Positions 8,277-16,721 of a DNA stretch of 64,000 nucleotides are shown here, piece by piece. A program made the translations under genes and the position numbers. Origin of the DNA: PWXP01 sp034005525 (GTDB lineage: Bacteria; Planctomycetota; Planctomycetia; Pirellulales; Thermoguttaceae); the NCBI GenBank assembly GCA_034005525.1, contig JAVEUP010000008.1, forward strand, positions 1-64,000. The letters run 5' to 3'. How positions within the stretch are numbered: position 1 is the first letter of the stretch; every line of letters begins with the position of its first letter. The notes beneath the pieces are model-generated. The model was not told the origin of the DNA and did not search any database. It saw nothing but the letters and a program-made list of their open reading frames with translations.

Positions 8277-9557
8277 TTGGGCCGACAAGTCGCCGAAGCG
8301 CTCGACACGCTGCGAAACCTCGGAACGCCGGACGAAATGCGTGCGCTCGCGCAGCAGGGCTTCGGCCCGCAGTCGCCGCCGCGGGTGAACGCCCATATCC
8401 ACCTGCCGCCTAATTTTTCCGCGTTCGAAAGCGTCGAGGAAGCGGTGAACCTCGCGGCCGAGCAGGGGATCGGCGCGCTGGGCGTCAGTAACTACTACGA
8501 CTACGAAGTCTACGGCGATTTCGTCGACTGCGCCCGCCGCAAGGGTATCTTTCCCCTGTTCGGCACCGAAATCATCTGCATGGACGATGCCTTGCGCCGC
8601 GCAGGGGAGAAGATCAACGATCCCGGCAATCCCGGCAAGTTCTACATTTGCGGCAAGGGCATCACACGCTTCGAGGAAATGACGCCTGAAGCCGCCCGCC
8701 TGCTCGAAACCATCCGCCGCAACGATTCAGCCCGCATGGCGGAGATGGTCGAGCGGATGAAGCAGGTCTTTGCCGAGCGCGGCTTGCCTACCGACATCGA
8801 CCACCAGGCGGTCGTCGAGATGATTGTTCGCCGCCACGGCAGCGATCCGGGCACGGTGGTCTGCCAGGAGCGGCACATCTCGCAGTGTTTTCAGGAAGCG
8901 CTGTTCGAGATGGTCGGGCCGCAAGAGCGGATCGGACGGCTCCATGCGATTCTCGGCGCCGAGCCGAAGGCCAAGGACCCCGGCGACTTCGTCACAATGC
9001 AGGACGATATCCGTTCGCATCTGATGAAGGCGGGCCAGCCGGCGTTCGTCGAGGAGACTTTCATCAGCTTCGAGGATGCGTACCGCTTGATCCTCGAACT
9101 CGGGGGCGTTCCGTGTTACGCGGCCGTGGCCGACGGCGCGTCGCCGATTTCTCCCTTCGAGCAGTCGCCGGAGAAGTTGACTGCCGAAGTCCGGCAGCGG
9201 AATATCCACGCTGTCGAATGGATCCCGCGGCGCAATACGGTTGCCGTCCTCCGCGACTACGTGCTGAAAATGCGCGACGCCGGCCTGGCGATGACCGCCG
9301 GCACGGAACACAACACGCTGGACCTGGCCCCGCTCGACCCGTTCTGCAAGGATGGCGACGTGCCCGACGACCTTCGCGCGGTCTTCTGGGAAGGCGCCTG
9401 CACCGTCGCGGCCCACCAGTTCCTTTCGCTGCACGGCGAGTGCGGGTTCGTGGACGGCGCGGGCAATCCGAATCCGAACTACGCTTCGGCGGACGAGCGC
9501 ATCATGGCGTTCGCCAAGATCGGCGCGGCGGTGATCGAGCGGTATTATGATGGGTGA
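8277..9557 (+). CDS. PHP-domain-like metal-dependent hydrolase, substrate unknown
   Basis: 426 residues from a TTG start at 8277. AAGGAGGA (8262-8269) lies seven bases upstream and no ATG occurs before residue 22. Near residue 37 the motif NAHIHLPPNFSAF resembles the first metal-binding HxH loop of the PHP (polymerase and histidinol phosphatase) fold. FGTEIICMD and TAGTEHNTLD could supply further ligands at strand ends as in that fold. A helical insertion lies at about residues 130-250. Its place between E3 and the aldolase-SDR gene suggests a role in the same pathway, perhaps hydrolysing a phosphorylated or lactone intermediate, but this is inference. It is not recognisable as a named enzyme. 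Confidence 0.7.
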   Translation: MGRQVAEALDTLRNLGTPDEMRALAQQGFGPQSPPRVNAHIHLPPNFSAFESVEEAVNLAAEQGIGALGVSNYYDYEVYGDFVDCARRKGIFPLFGTEIICMDDALRRAGEKINDPGNPGKFYICGKGITRFEEMTPEAARLLETIRRNDSARMAEMVERMKQVFAERGLPTDIDHQAVVEMIVRRHGSDPGTVVCQERHISQCFQEALFEMVGPQERIGRLHAILGAEPKAKDPGDFVTMQDDIRSHLMKAGQPAFVEETFISFEDAYRLILELGGVPCYAAVADGASPISPFEQSPEKLTAEVRQRNIHAVEWIPRRNTVAVLRDYVLKMRDAGLAMTAGTEHNTLDLAPLDPFCKDGDVPDDLRAVFWEGACTVAAHQFLSLHGECGFVDGAGNPNPNYASADERIMAFAKIGAAVIERYYDG

Positions 9558-9598
9558 AAAAGGCAACCCGTCGTCGTTGGGTAGGAGTTTGTATAACT

Positions 9599-9780
9599 GG
9601 CCACCTGCGGGCTTGCCCCGCCGGAGCCGTGGTCACTGAGCTACACGAGCATGGTCCATCAGAGTATTTCCCTGCACGTTGCCGCCGCCGGAGGCGGTGG
9701 CAACGTGCAGGGAAATGGGGAATCGGGCACCGTGTTAGCCGGCTGACCACCGCTCCAGGCCGGGCAAGCCGGCCGGTGGC
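9599..9780. repeat. Nested palindromic element, copy A (family 2)
   Basis: A 182-bp non-coding element. The outer ends are imperfect inverted repeats (GGCCACCTGCGGGCTTGCCC at the left; the complement of GCCACCGGCCGGCTTGCCCG at the right). The core is a hairpin with 24-base arms at 9666-9689 and 9693-9716, one G-T mismatch and a 3-base loop. A related copy in opposite orientation lies at 48425-48611. It splits the PHP and aldolase genes, in a 300-base gap (9558-9857) that holds no gene. Confidence 0.75.
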
Positions 9781-9857
9781 GATCGCAACTTGTGAACGAC
9801 AGCGAGGGGGCACCCCCCCGTGAACATCATCAAGCCGCGTCCCGCGGAGAAGCAGCT

Positions 9858-11930
9858 TTGAGCACCACCAACACTATCTCATGGCCGACCTTCAGTCCAA
9901 GCGACGATCCGCTCGACGTGATTGTCAAGCTGTCGCGATTCTACGGTTCCGACCCTTCGATCGTGCTGGCTGGCGGCGGCAATACGTCGTGCAAGGTGGA
10001 CGACGTCCTGTACGTGAAGGGGAGCGGAACCTCGCTGGCGGCGATGACCCGCGATGGTTTCGTGAAGATGGACCGCAACAAGCTCAGCGACCTGGCTAAC
10101 GCCACGCTCGACGCGGACCCCGAAACGCGGGAATCGCAATACCGCGACTCGATCACCGACGCACGTTGCGAGCCGGAAAAGAACCAGCGCCCGTCGGTCG
10201 AGGTCCTGCTGCATCACCTGGTGCCCGGCAGGTACGTCGTCCACAGCCACGCGACCATCGCCAATACGCTCACCTGCCATACGCGCGGCCGGGAACTGGC
10301 CGAGGAGATCTTCGGCGACGACATCGTATGGATCCCCTACGTCGATCCCGGGTTCATCCTCGCCCAGACGCTCAAGCAGGCACTTCAGGAGCACCAGGCT
10401 CGCACGGGCAACAGGCCGGTCAAGGCGATCCTGATGGCCAACCACGGCCTGATCGTCGCCGGCGACGCCCCGGAGGCGATCCGCGCCACTACCGATGAGC
10501 TTCTCGCCAAGATTGCCGCGCGCCTTGGCGACGCCTGGCAAACGGAGTCGTTCGGCGAAGTCACGCGGATCGACGATCCCCGCGCGGCGATTCGGCAAAT
10601 CGGCCCCGCGCTCCGTGCTCTGCTGGCCGACGATCCCGCGGGCCCGCTGAAGGTGGTCGCTTTCGACGATTCACCCGTCGCGCTGGGGTTGGTCGGGGCC
10701 CAGTCCGGCCAGGCCACCGCGTGCACCGGGCCGCTCACGCCCGACCAGATCGTCTACTGCAATAGCTTTCCCCTGTGGTTCACGCTGGAAGACGGAGAGA
10801 CCGAGGATGCACTGATTGCCCGCTTGCGCGACGCGATCGGCCGGCACACCAGCCAGACGTCCGCCGCGCCGAAGGTCGTGCTCGTGCCGGGCGTGGGCCT
10901 GTTCGCCGCCGGCGACGATTTCAAGATGGCCAATACCGTGCGCGACGTGTACCTCGACGCGATTAAGGTTATGGCCGGCGCCACCCGCCTCGGCGGAGGG
11001 CCCGAGGGTGTGAGCTACTTGACCGATGCCCAGCGGCTCTTCATCGAGGCGTGGGAGTTCGAGGTGTACCGCAAGAAGGTCGCCGCGGCCGGCAGCGCCA
11101 CCGCCGGCCGGCTCAGAGGGAAAGTGGCCGTCGTTACGGGAGCCGCGCAAGGGTTCGGCCTCGAAATCGCCCGGGGCCTCGCCGCGGAAGGCGCGCATGT
11201 CGTGCTGGCCGACGTGAACGAGCAGGGCGCGGCCGCCGCCGCCGAGGGCATGCACGAAGCGCACAACACCGGACGCACCATCGGCCTGCGGATCGACGTG
11301 ACCAACGCGGACGCCGTCGCGGAGTGCCTCGACCGGGTCGTGCGCACCTACGGCGGATTCGACGTGTTTATCTCGAACGCAGGTGTGCTGAAGGCCGAAT
11401 CGGTCAAGACGCAGCCAGAAAGGGATTTCCAGTTCGTCACGGACGTGAACTACAAGGGTTACTTCCTGTGCGTGCAGAAGGCCGCGCCGATTCTCGCCAC
11501 GCAACGCAAGGCGAATCCGGCATACATGAGCGATATCATCCAGATCAACTCCAAGTCGGGGCTGGCCGGGTCCAGCCGCAACGCGGCCTACGCTGGCAGC
11601 AAGTTCGGCGGGGTCGGCCTGACCCAGTCGTTCGCGCTAGAGCTGCTCGACGACGGCATCAAGGTCAATTCCGTCTGTCCCGGCAACTTCTTCGACGGGC
11701 CGCTTTGGTCCGATCCGGACAACGGCTTGTTTGTGCAGTATTTGCGGACCGGCAAGGTGCCGGGTGCCAAGACCATCGACGACGTGCGCCGGGCCTACGA
11801 GGCGAAAGTGCCGATGGGCCGCGGCTGCACCACGCCCGACGTGATGAAGGCGATCTTCTACCTGATCGAACAGCAATACGAAACCGGCCAGGCCCTGCCC
11901 GTAACCGGCGGGCAGATCATGTTGCGCTGA
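9858..11930 (+). CDS. Bifunctional class II aldolase / short-chain dehydrogenase (RhaEW-like fusion)
   Basis: 690 residues from TTG 9858, preferred because GGAGA lies eight bases upstream. A GTG at 9792 would add 22 residues, but it starts only 12 bases past the repeat element and has a weak ribosome site. The N-terminal half is a class II aldolase/adducin fold: GGGNTSCK phosphate loop, VHSHATIANT with zinc-ligand HxH, and ANHGLIVAGD. The C-terminal 240 residues form an SDR: TGAAQGFG NAD motif, ISNAG, and the catalytic Ser-Tyr-Lys set in INSKSGLAGSSRNAAYAGSK. In Bacillus-type RhaEW this arrangement cleaves a ketose-1-phosphate to dihydroxyacetone phosphate and oxidises the released aldehyde. 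The substrate here is unknown. No rhamnose isomerase or kinase accompanies it. Confidence 0.9.
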   Translation: MSTTNTISWPTFSPSDDPLDVIVKLSRFYGSDPSIVLAGGGNTSCKVDDVLYVKGSGTSLAAMTRDGFVKMDRNKLSDLANATLDADPETRESQYRDSITDARCEPEKNQRPSVEVLLHHLVPGRYVVHSHATIANTLTCHTRGRELAEEIFGDDIVWIPYVDPGFILAQTLKQALQEHQARTGNRPVKAILMANHGLIVAGDAPEAIRATTDELLAKIAARLGDAWQTESFGEVTRIDDPRAAIRQIGPALRALLADDPAGPLKVVAFDDSPVALGLVGAQSGQATACTGPLTPDQIVYCNSFPLWFTLEDGETEDALIARLRDAIGRHTSQTSAAPKVVLVPGVGLFAAGDDFKMANTVRDVYLDAIKVMAGATRLGGGPEGVSYLTDAQRLFIEAWEFEVYRKKVAAAGSATAGRLRGKVAVVTGAAQGFGLEIARGLAAEGAHVVLADVNEQGAAAAAEGMHEAHNTGRTIGLRIDVTNADAVAECLDRVVRTYGGFDVFISNAGVLKAESVKTQPERDFQFVTDVNYKGYFLCVQKAAPILATQRKANPAYMSDIIQINSKSGLAGSSRNAAYAGSKFGGVGLTQSFALELLDDGIKVNSVCPGNFFDGPLWSDPDNGLFVQYLRTGKVPGAKTIDDVRRAYEAKVPMGRGCTTPDVMKAIFYLIEQQYETGQALPVTGGQIMLR

Positions 11931-11975
11931 CCATTCGGCCGCACGCCCGCGGCCAGAAACAAGGATATCCATGAC

Positions 11976-13619
11976 ATGAGCGAAACGCCAACCCTTCCTG
12001 AAACCCAACACGCTGTGCAGCTTGTCGGCCCCGACGAGCTGAAACTGAACACCTCGAAACCGGTGCCAAAGCCTGGGCCGTACGAAATCGTCGCAAAGGT
12101 CGAGGCCGTCGGATTGTGCTTCTCCGACTTGAAGCTGCTCAAACAGTTCGACAAGCACGCCCGCAAGACGAAGATCATCACCGGCATCGAGCCCGCGATG
12201 CTCGAGGGCATCCAGAGCTACGTTCCCGGCATGCTGCCCACCGTGCCCGGGCACGAGGTCGTCTGCCGGGTCGTGGCCGTCGGCGACCAGGTGAAGCATC
12301 ACAAGGTCGGCGGGCGTTACCTTGTGCAGGCCGACTATCGCCAGCTTCCGACGGCCGGCGGGTCGAACGCGGCGTTCGGCTACAACTTCGAGGGCGGGTT
12401 GCAGGAATATACGTCGTTTGATGAACGGGTAGTCATTTCGCCCGCGGGCGAGCATTTTCTGATGTCCGCCGGCGAGGAGCAAAGCGCGTCGGCGGTGGCA
12501 CTGGTGGAACCGTGGGCGTGTGTGGAGGATTCCTACGTCGCCCCGGAGCGGAGGACCATCAAGCCCGGCGGCAAGTTGCTGGTTGTCGTGGGGGAGGGTC
12601 GGGCGGCAAAGGGAGTCAAGGACAGCTTCTCGCCCGACGGCGAACCGGTGGAGGTCCGGGCGGCTTTGCCTGCGGAAGTGGCCGATCTGCCTCATGAGCA
12701 CTTCGACGACATCATCTACTTCGGGTCCGACAAGGCGACCATCGACGCACTGAACGACAAACTCGCCATCGGCGGCATCATCAACATCGTCCTCGGCGGC
12801 CGGCGGATCGGCGAACTCGTGTCGGTCGGGGTCGGGCGCGTTCACTACGGCGTGACTCGCTGGATCGGCACGATGGGCGACAACGCCGCCGATTCGTACC
12901 AGACCATCCCGGCCACGGGCGAGATTCGCGAGAACGACAAGGTTGTGGTGATCGGCGCCGCCGGGCCGATGGGGCAGATGCACGTGATCCGCAACGTGTG
13001 TCTCGGCACGGCCGGCGTGAGCGTCGTCGGCACCGATCTGGACGATTCCCGGATCGAATCGCTGCGGTGCAAAGCGGAACCGATGGCCAAGGCGAACGGC
13101 GTGCCCTTGCGGCTGGTCAATTCGCAGAAGGAGCAGCTCGACGAGGCGTTCACCTACTTCGCGTCGATGGCCCCGGTGGGAGCGCTGGTGGCCGATGCCA
13201 TCCAGAAGGCAGGCCGCGGCGCGATCATCAACATTTTCGCCGGCATACCCGCCCCGGTCCGGCACGATCTTGACCTCGACACGTACATCGAAAAGCGCTG
13301 CTTCATGTTCGGCACGAGCGGCTCCACGATTGAGGACCTGCGCATCGTGCTGGAGAAGGTGGAAAGCAATCAGCTCGACACGAACGCCTCGGTCGACGCG
13401 ATCAGCGGCATGGCCGGAGCGACTGAAGGCATTGCCGCCGTCGAAAACCGCACCCTGGCCGGGAAGATCGTCGTCTATCCGGCGCTGCATGATGTTGGAC
13501 TCATTCCGCTGGCCGACCTGGGCAAGCAGTTTCCCACCGTTGCCGCCAAACTCGACGGCGGCCGCTGGACCCGCGAGGCCGAACAGGAACTGCTGCACGT
13601 TGCGGGAGGAGGATCGTAA
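11976..13619 (+). CDS. Zinc-type medium-chain dehydrogenase, L-sorbose-1-phosphate reductase (SorE)-like, with a large insertion
   Basis: 547 residues; ATG 11976 follows AAGGA. MDR fold: the zinc-site region GLCFSDLK, the PGHEVV motif (His ligand) and EPWACVE match the GroES-like catalytic domain. GAAGPMGQMH is the NAD(P)-binding loop. The C-terminal segment FGTSGSTIEDL...GIAAVENRTLAGKIVVYP matches the layout I recall for sorbose-1-phosphate reductases. About 110 extra residues (about 190-300), rich in beta-alpha patterns (IKPGGKLLVVVGE, GGIINIVLGGRRIGELVSVG), separate the two halves compared with usual MDR proteins of 340-410 residues. The next gene overlaps by one base (TAATG), implying translational coupling. 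Confidence 0.8.
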   Translation: MSETPTLPETQHAVQLVGPDELKLNTSKPVPKPGPYEIVAKVEAVGLCFSDLKLLKQFDKHARKTKIITGIEPAMLEGIQSYVPGMLPTVPGHEVVCRVVAVGDQVKHHKVGGRYLVQADYRQLPTAGGSNAAFGYNFEGGLQEYTSFDERVVISPAGEHFLMSAGEEQSASAVALVEPWACVEDSYVAPERRTIKPGGKLLVVVGEGRAAKGVKDSFSPDGEPVEVRAALPAEVADLPHEHFDDIIYFGSDKATIDALNDKLAIGGIINIVLGGRRIGELVSVGVGRVHYGVTRWIGTMGDNAADSYQTIPATGEIRENDKVVVIGAAGPMGQMHVIRNVCLGTAGVSVVGTDLDDSRIESLRCKAEPMAKANGVPLRLVNSQKEQLDEAFTYFASMAPVGALVADAIQKAGRGAIINIFAGIPAPVRHDLDLDTYIEKRCFMFGTSGSTIEDLRIVLEKVESNQLDTNASVDAISGMAGATEGIAAVENRTLAGKIVVYPALHDVGLIPLADLGKQFPTVAAKLDGGRWTREAEQELLHVAGGGS

Positions 13620-14899
13620 TGAACTCGACTGGCCAGCCTGAGAAGACCGGACGTCCGGACGCGCCGCGCGGAGGGAAGGCGTTCGTCGGTTTCGGCTTCG
13701 GGCCGATTCAAAGCGCGCTGTTTCTCTACGAGGCGTATTGCTCCGGCAATTTCGACCGTTACGTGGTCGCTGAGGTCGATGAAGCCCTCGTCCGCGCCGT
13801 GGGCGCCGACGGCCGCTACTGCATCAACATTGCGCACCCCGACGGAATCGAGCAGGTGACGGTCGATGGCGTGCGATTGTGCCAGCCGGCCGATCCGTCG
13901 GACCGCGAGGCACTGGTCGAAGCGATTGCCGCCGCCGATGAAATGGCCACGGCGCTGCCCAGCGTGCGGTTCTACGACACCGGCGACCCGGCCAGCCCGG
14001 CCCAACTGCTCGCCGACGGCCTCCGGCGGCGCGATCCCGCGAAGCCGGCAATTATCTACGCTGCGGAGAACCACAACCACGCGGCCGAAATCCTCTCCGA
14101 ACGGCTCGATGCGCTGGTCGGCGCCGATGCCTTGACGAACGTGCAGGTGCTCAACACGGTTGTCGGTAAGATGAGCGGCGTGATTGCCGACGCCGAAACC
14201 ATCGGCCGCCTCGGCCTCGCCCCGCTCACCCCCGGCACGCCGCGGGCCGTGCTGGTCGAGCGGTTCAACCATATCCTCATTTCCCGCGTGACGCTCGCGG
14301 GTTTCCGGCGCGGCATCGAGGTATTCGTCGAGAAGGACGATCTGCTGCCGTTCGAGGAGGCCAAGCTCTACGGCCACAACGCAATCCACGCGTTGATCGG
14401 CTACCTGGCCTGGCTCCGCGGGCTGACCACCATGGCCGAGGCCGCCCATCATGCCGACATTATGTCCACCGCTCGCGCGGCGTTCATTGCCGAGTCGGGC
14501 GCCGCGCTCGTGAAGAAGTACGAGCACACGGGCGATCCCCTCTTCACGGCCGGCGGCTATCGCGCCTATGCCGACGACCTGATCCAGCGCATGGTCAACC
14601 CCCACCTGAACGATCTGGTCGTCCGCATCACTCGCGACTCGCAACGGAAGCTCGGCTACGACGACCGCCTGTTTGGCACCATGCGCCTTGCACTGGCCCA
14701 AGGCATCAAGCCCGTCCACATGGCCCAAGGCGCCGCCGCCGGCGTGATTTGCCTGAGGGAGGCCTTGCCCCAGTCCAAGGACGAAGTCACCACCACGCTC
14801 CGCGACCTCTGGAGCCAGCAGGCTGACGACCTCGCCGACGAGTTGATTGCGATGACCTGGGACGCAATGGCCTCGTTCGGGCTTGAGAATGCTGGCTGA
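13619..14899 (+). CDS. Mannitol-1-phosphate/polyol dehydrogenase-like protein (long-chain polyol dehydrogenase family)
   Basis: 426 residues. The N-terminal nucleotide loop is FVGFGFGPIQ, unusual but placed like GxGxxG. The C-terminal catalytic domain keeps the long-chain polyol dehydrogenase motif KxxxxNxxH as KLYGHNAIH, followed by the helical pattern seen in MtlD-type enzymes (GYLAWLRG, RMVNPHLNDLVVRITRD, RKLGYDDRLFG). It would interconvert a ketose phosphate or ketose and a polyol with NAD(H). Its start overlaps the stop of the SorE-like gene by one base. It is the last gene of the operon. Substrate and direction are unknown. Confidence 0.8.
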   Translation: MNSTGQPEKTGRPDAPRGGKAFVGFGFGPIQSALFLYEAYCSGNFDRYVVAEVDEALVRAVGADGRYCINIAHPDGIEQVTVDGVRLCQPADPSDREALVEAIAAADEMATALPSVRFYDTGDPASPAQLLADGLRRRDPAKPAIIYAAENHNHAAEILSERLDALVGADALTNVQVLNTVVGKMSGVIADAETIGRLGLAPLTPGTPRAVLVERFNHILISRVTLAGFRRGIEVFVEKDDLLPFEEAKLYGHNAIHALIGYLAWLRGLTTMAEAAHHADIMSTARAAFIAESGAALVKKYEHTGDPLFTAGGYRAYADDLIQRMVNPHLNDLVVRITRDSQRKLGYDDRLFGTMRLALAQGIKPVHMAQGAAAGVICLREALPQSKDEVTTTLRDLWSQQADDLADELIAMTWDAMASFGLENAG

Positions 14900-15052
14900 T
14901 ACCTCCGGAAGATGAGCCATGCGGAATGGTATTGTGAATCGCCTGAATCTCGCGTGGGACTACCAGGCGGATGGTGGCAGTTAGGGTTCGCAGGGCTGCT
15001 TGCTGCGAAAGCACGCTCCTGCAGTATTCCTGCGATTCCGCAGCCGACTCAC

Positions 15053-15080
15053 TTGCCCGAACGCGGTATCCCGCTACAAT
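15053..15080 (+). promoter_or_regulatory. Predicted promoter of malQ
   Basis: TTGCCC (15053-15058), 16-base spacer, TACAAT (15075-15080), about 35 bases before the first possible malQ start. The -10 box is strong and the -35 box weak. Confidence 0.4.
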
Positions 15081-15113
15081 GCCGCAGTGCTGTCTCGGTA
15101 ACCTTCCTGGAAT

Positions 15114-16721
15114 GTGTGTTTCGTAATGACTCCACAGCCGGCTTGCGGTGTGCTGCTCCATCCGACGTCGTTGCCGGGACGTTTCGGTATTGGCGATATT
15201 GGGCCCGAGGCGTTTCGGTTCGTCGACTGGCTGGCCGGCAGCGGCCAGGGTTTCTGGCAGTTCCTACCGCTCGGCCCGCCGGGCGAGGGCGATTCGCCCT
15301 ACCAGTCGCTCTCGGCCTTTGCAGGCAGTCCCCTGCTGATCAGTCCGGAAGCGTTGGCCGCGGAAGGACTGCTCTCTTTCGATGAATTGCAGGGTGCGGA
15401 AGGAGCGTGTGCCGGGAGCGTCGGCCGGGTAGACTTTGTTTTGGCCGAACGTGTCAAGAGCCGGCTACTGGAGGCCGCCTGCGACCGGTTCGACGAACTT
15501 GCGGCAACGCACCCGCTGCAAGCCGACTTCGACGCGTATCGCGCCCTACAGGCCGAGTGGCTTGACGACTTCGCGCTGTTCATGGCCCTGCGCGAGGCCA
15601 ACGATCGACAGGCGTGGACGTCGTGGCACAGCGGCGTCGACCGCCAGAAGGGGCCGCTGCCGGACGGCGCCGGGCAGTTGCGCCGCCGCGTTCGGTTCCA
15701 TAGCTTCGTTCAGTGGCTTTTCGGCCGCCAGTGGCAAGCGCTGCGCCGATATGCCAACGAGCGGGGCGTCCGACTGATCGGCGACCTGCCCATCTACGTT
15801 TCGCACGACGGCGCCGACGTGTGGGCCAACCGCGACCTGTTCCAGCTTGCGCCCGACGGCCTCCCCTCCGTCGTCGCCGGCGTACCGCCCGACTATTTCT
15901 CCGAGACGGGCCAGCTCTGGAATAATCCCTTGTACGACTGGCAGGCGAACCGGCAGCAGGGCTATGCCTGGTGGATTCAGCGAGTTCGCGCGCTGCTCGA
16001 CCGGGTGGACTTCATCCGCCTCGATCATTTCCGCGGATATCAGGCCTATTGGGAGATTCCCGCCGGCGCACTGACGGCTGAGCAGGGGCATTGGGTTCCC
16101 GGCCCCGGGGCGGATCTGTTCGAGGCAATCGACCGGGCGATCCTCTCCCGTCCGGATGAACGCGTTGCCGGCCATACCTCATTGCCGTTCATCGCAGAGA
16201 ATCTCGGTCACATTACGCACGACGTCGATCAACTGCAGCGCCGCCTCAGGTTGCCGGGGATGATCGTGCTTCAGTTTGCTTTGACCGGCGCCATTGAAGG
16301 CGATTTCAACCCAGCGGCGATCGATTACAACACGGTTGTCTATACCGGAACGCACGACAACAACACCGCTCGCGGCTGGCTTGAAGAGGAGGTTTCCCGC
16401 CATCCGGAGCAGCTTGATCGCATCCGCCGTTTCGTTTCCGCGCGGCCCGAAACCGTTGCTTGGGACCTGATTGAGGTGGCATGGCGTTCCTCCGCCCGCC
16501 TTGCCATGACCACCGTGCAGGACTTGCTCAACCTCGGCTCCCCGTCGCGAATAAACCGGCCGGGAACCATTACGGCCCAGCACCCGAACTGGTCCTGGCG
16601 AGTGCCGCCCGACTCGCTCAGCCGCCATCTTCAAGACCGGCTTGCCCAGTTGACCAGCGACACCGGCCGTTTGCAGTTGCAACGGCAGCCTATAGTTCGT
16701 GCGGAACTTCTTCCGGGGTAA
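15114..16721 (+). CDS. malQ: 4-alpha-glucanotransferase (amylomaltase)
   Basis: GH77 disproportionating enzyme that transfers alpha-1,4-glucan chains during maltodextrin/glycogen metabolism; cytoplasmic. 535 residues from ATG 15114, or 531 from ATG 15126, which would place the family-typical CGVLLHPTSLPG nearer the N-terminus. Neither start has a clear ribosome site. Catalytic motifs: nucleophile Asp in FIRLDHFRG, acid/base Glu in FIAENLGHI, and the transition-state Asp in TGTHDNNT. GDLPIYVSHDGADVWA is the conserved substrate-loop region. It stands alone. Its 3' end overlaps the convergent transporter gene by 32 bases. Confidence 0.95.
   Translation: MCFVMTPQPACGVLLHPTSLPGRFGIGDIGPEAFRFVDWLAGSGQGFWQFLPLGPPGEGDSPYQSLSAFAGSPLLISPEALAAEGLLSFDELQGAEGACAGSVGRVDFVLAERVKSRLLEAACDRFDELAATHPLQADFDAYRALQAEWLDDFALFMALREANDRQAWTSWHSGVDRQKGPLPDGAGQLRRRVRFHSFVQWLFGRQWQALRRYANERGVRLIGDLPIYVSHDGADVWANRDLFQLAPDGLPSVVAGVPPDYFSETGQLWNNPLYDWQANRQQGYAWWIQRVRALLDRVDFIRLDHFRGYQAYWEIPAGALTAEQGHWVPGPGADLFEAIDRAILSRPDERVAGHTSLPFIAENLGHITHDVDQLQRRLRLPGMIVLQFALTGAIEGDFNPAAIDYNTVVYTGTHDNNTARGWLEEEVSRHPEQLDRIRRFVSARPETVAWDLIEVAWRSSARLAMTTVQDLLNLGSPSRINRPGTITAQHPNWSWRVPPDSLSRHLQDRLAQLTSDTGRLQLQRQPIVRAELLPG

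Noticed and set aside
9792..9857. GTG start for the aldolase-SDR gene
   Set aside because: Weak ribosome site, starts at the edge of a repeat element, and adds residues unlike the family. TTG 9858 fits better but is not proven.
11637..13598. 653-codon open frame on the minus strand opposite the SorE-like gene
   Set aside because: Antisense shadow produced by high GC3 in the real gene. It lacks motifs and is rich in Arg, His and Asp in the way of reverse-strand frames.
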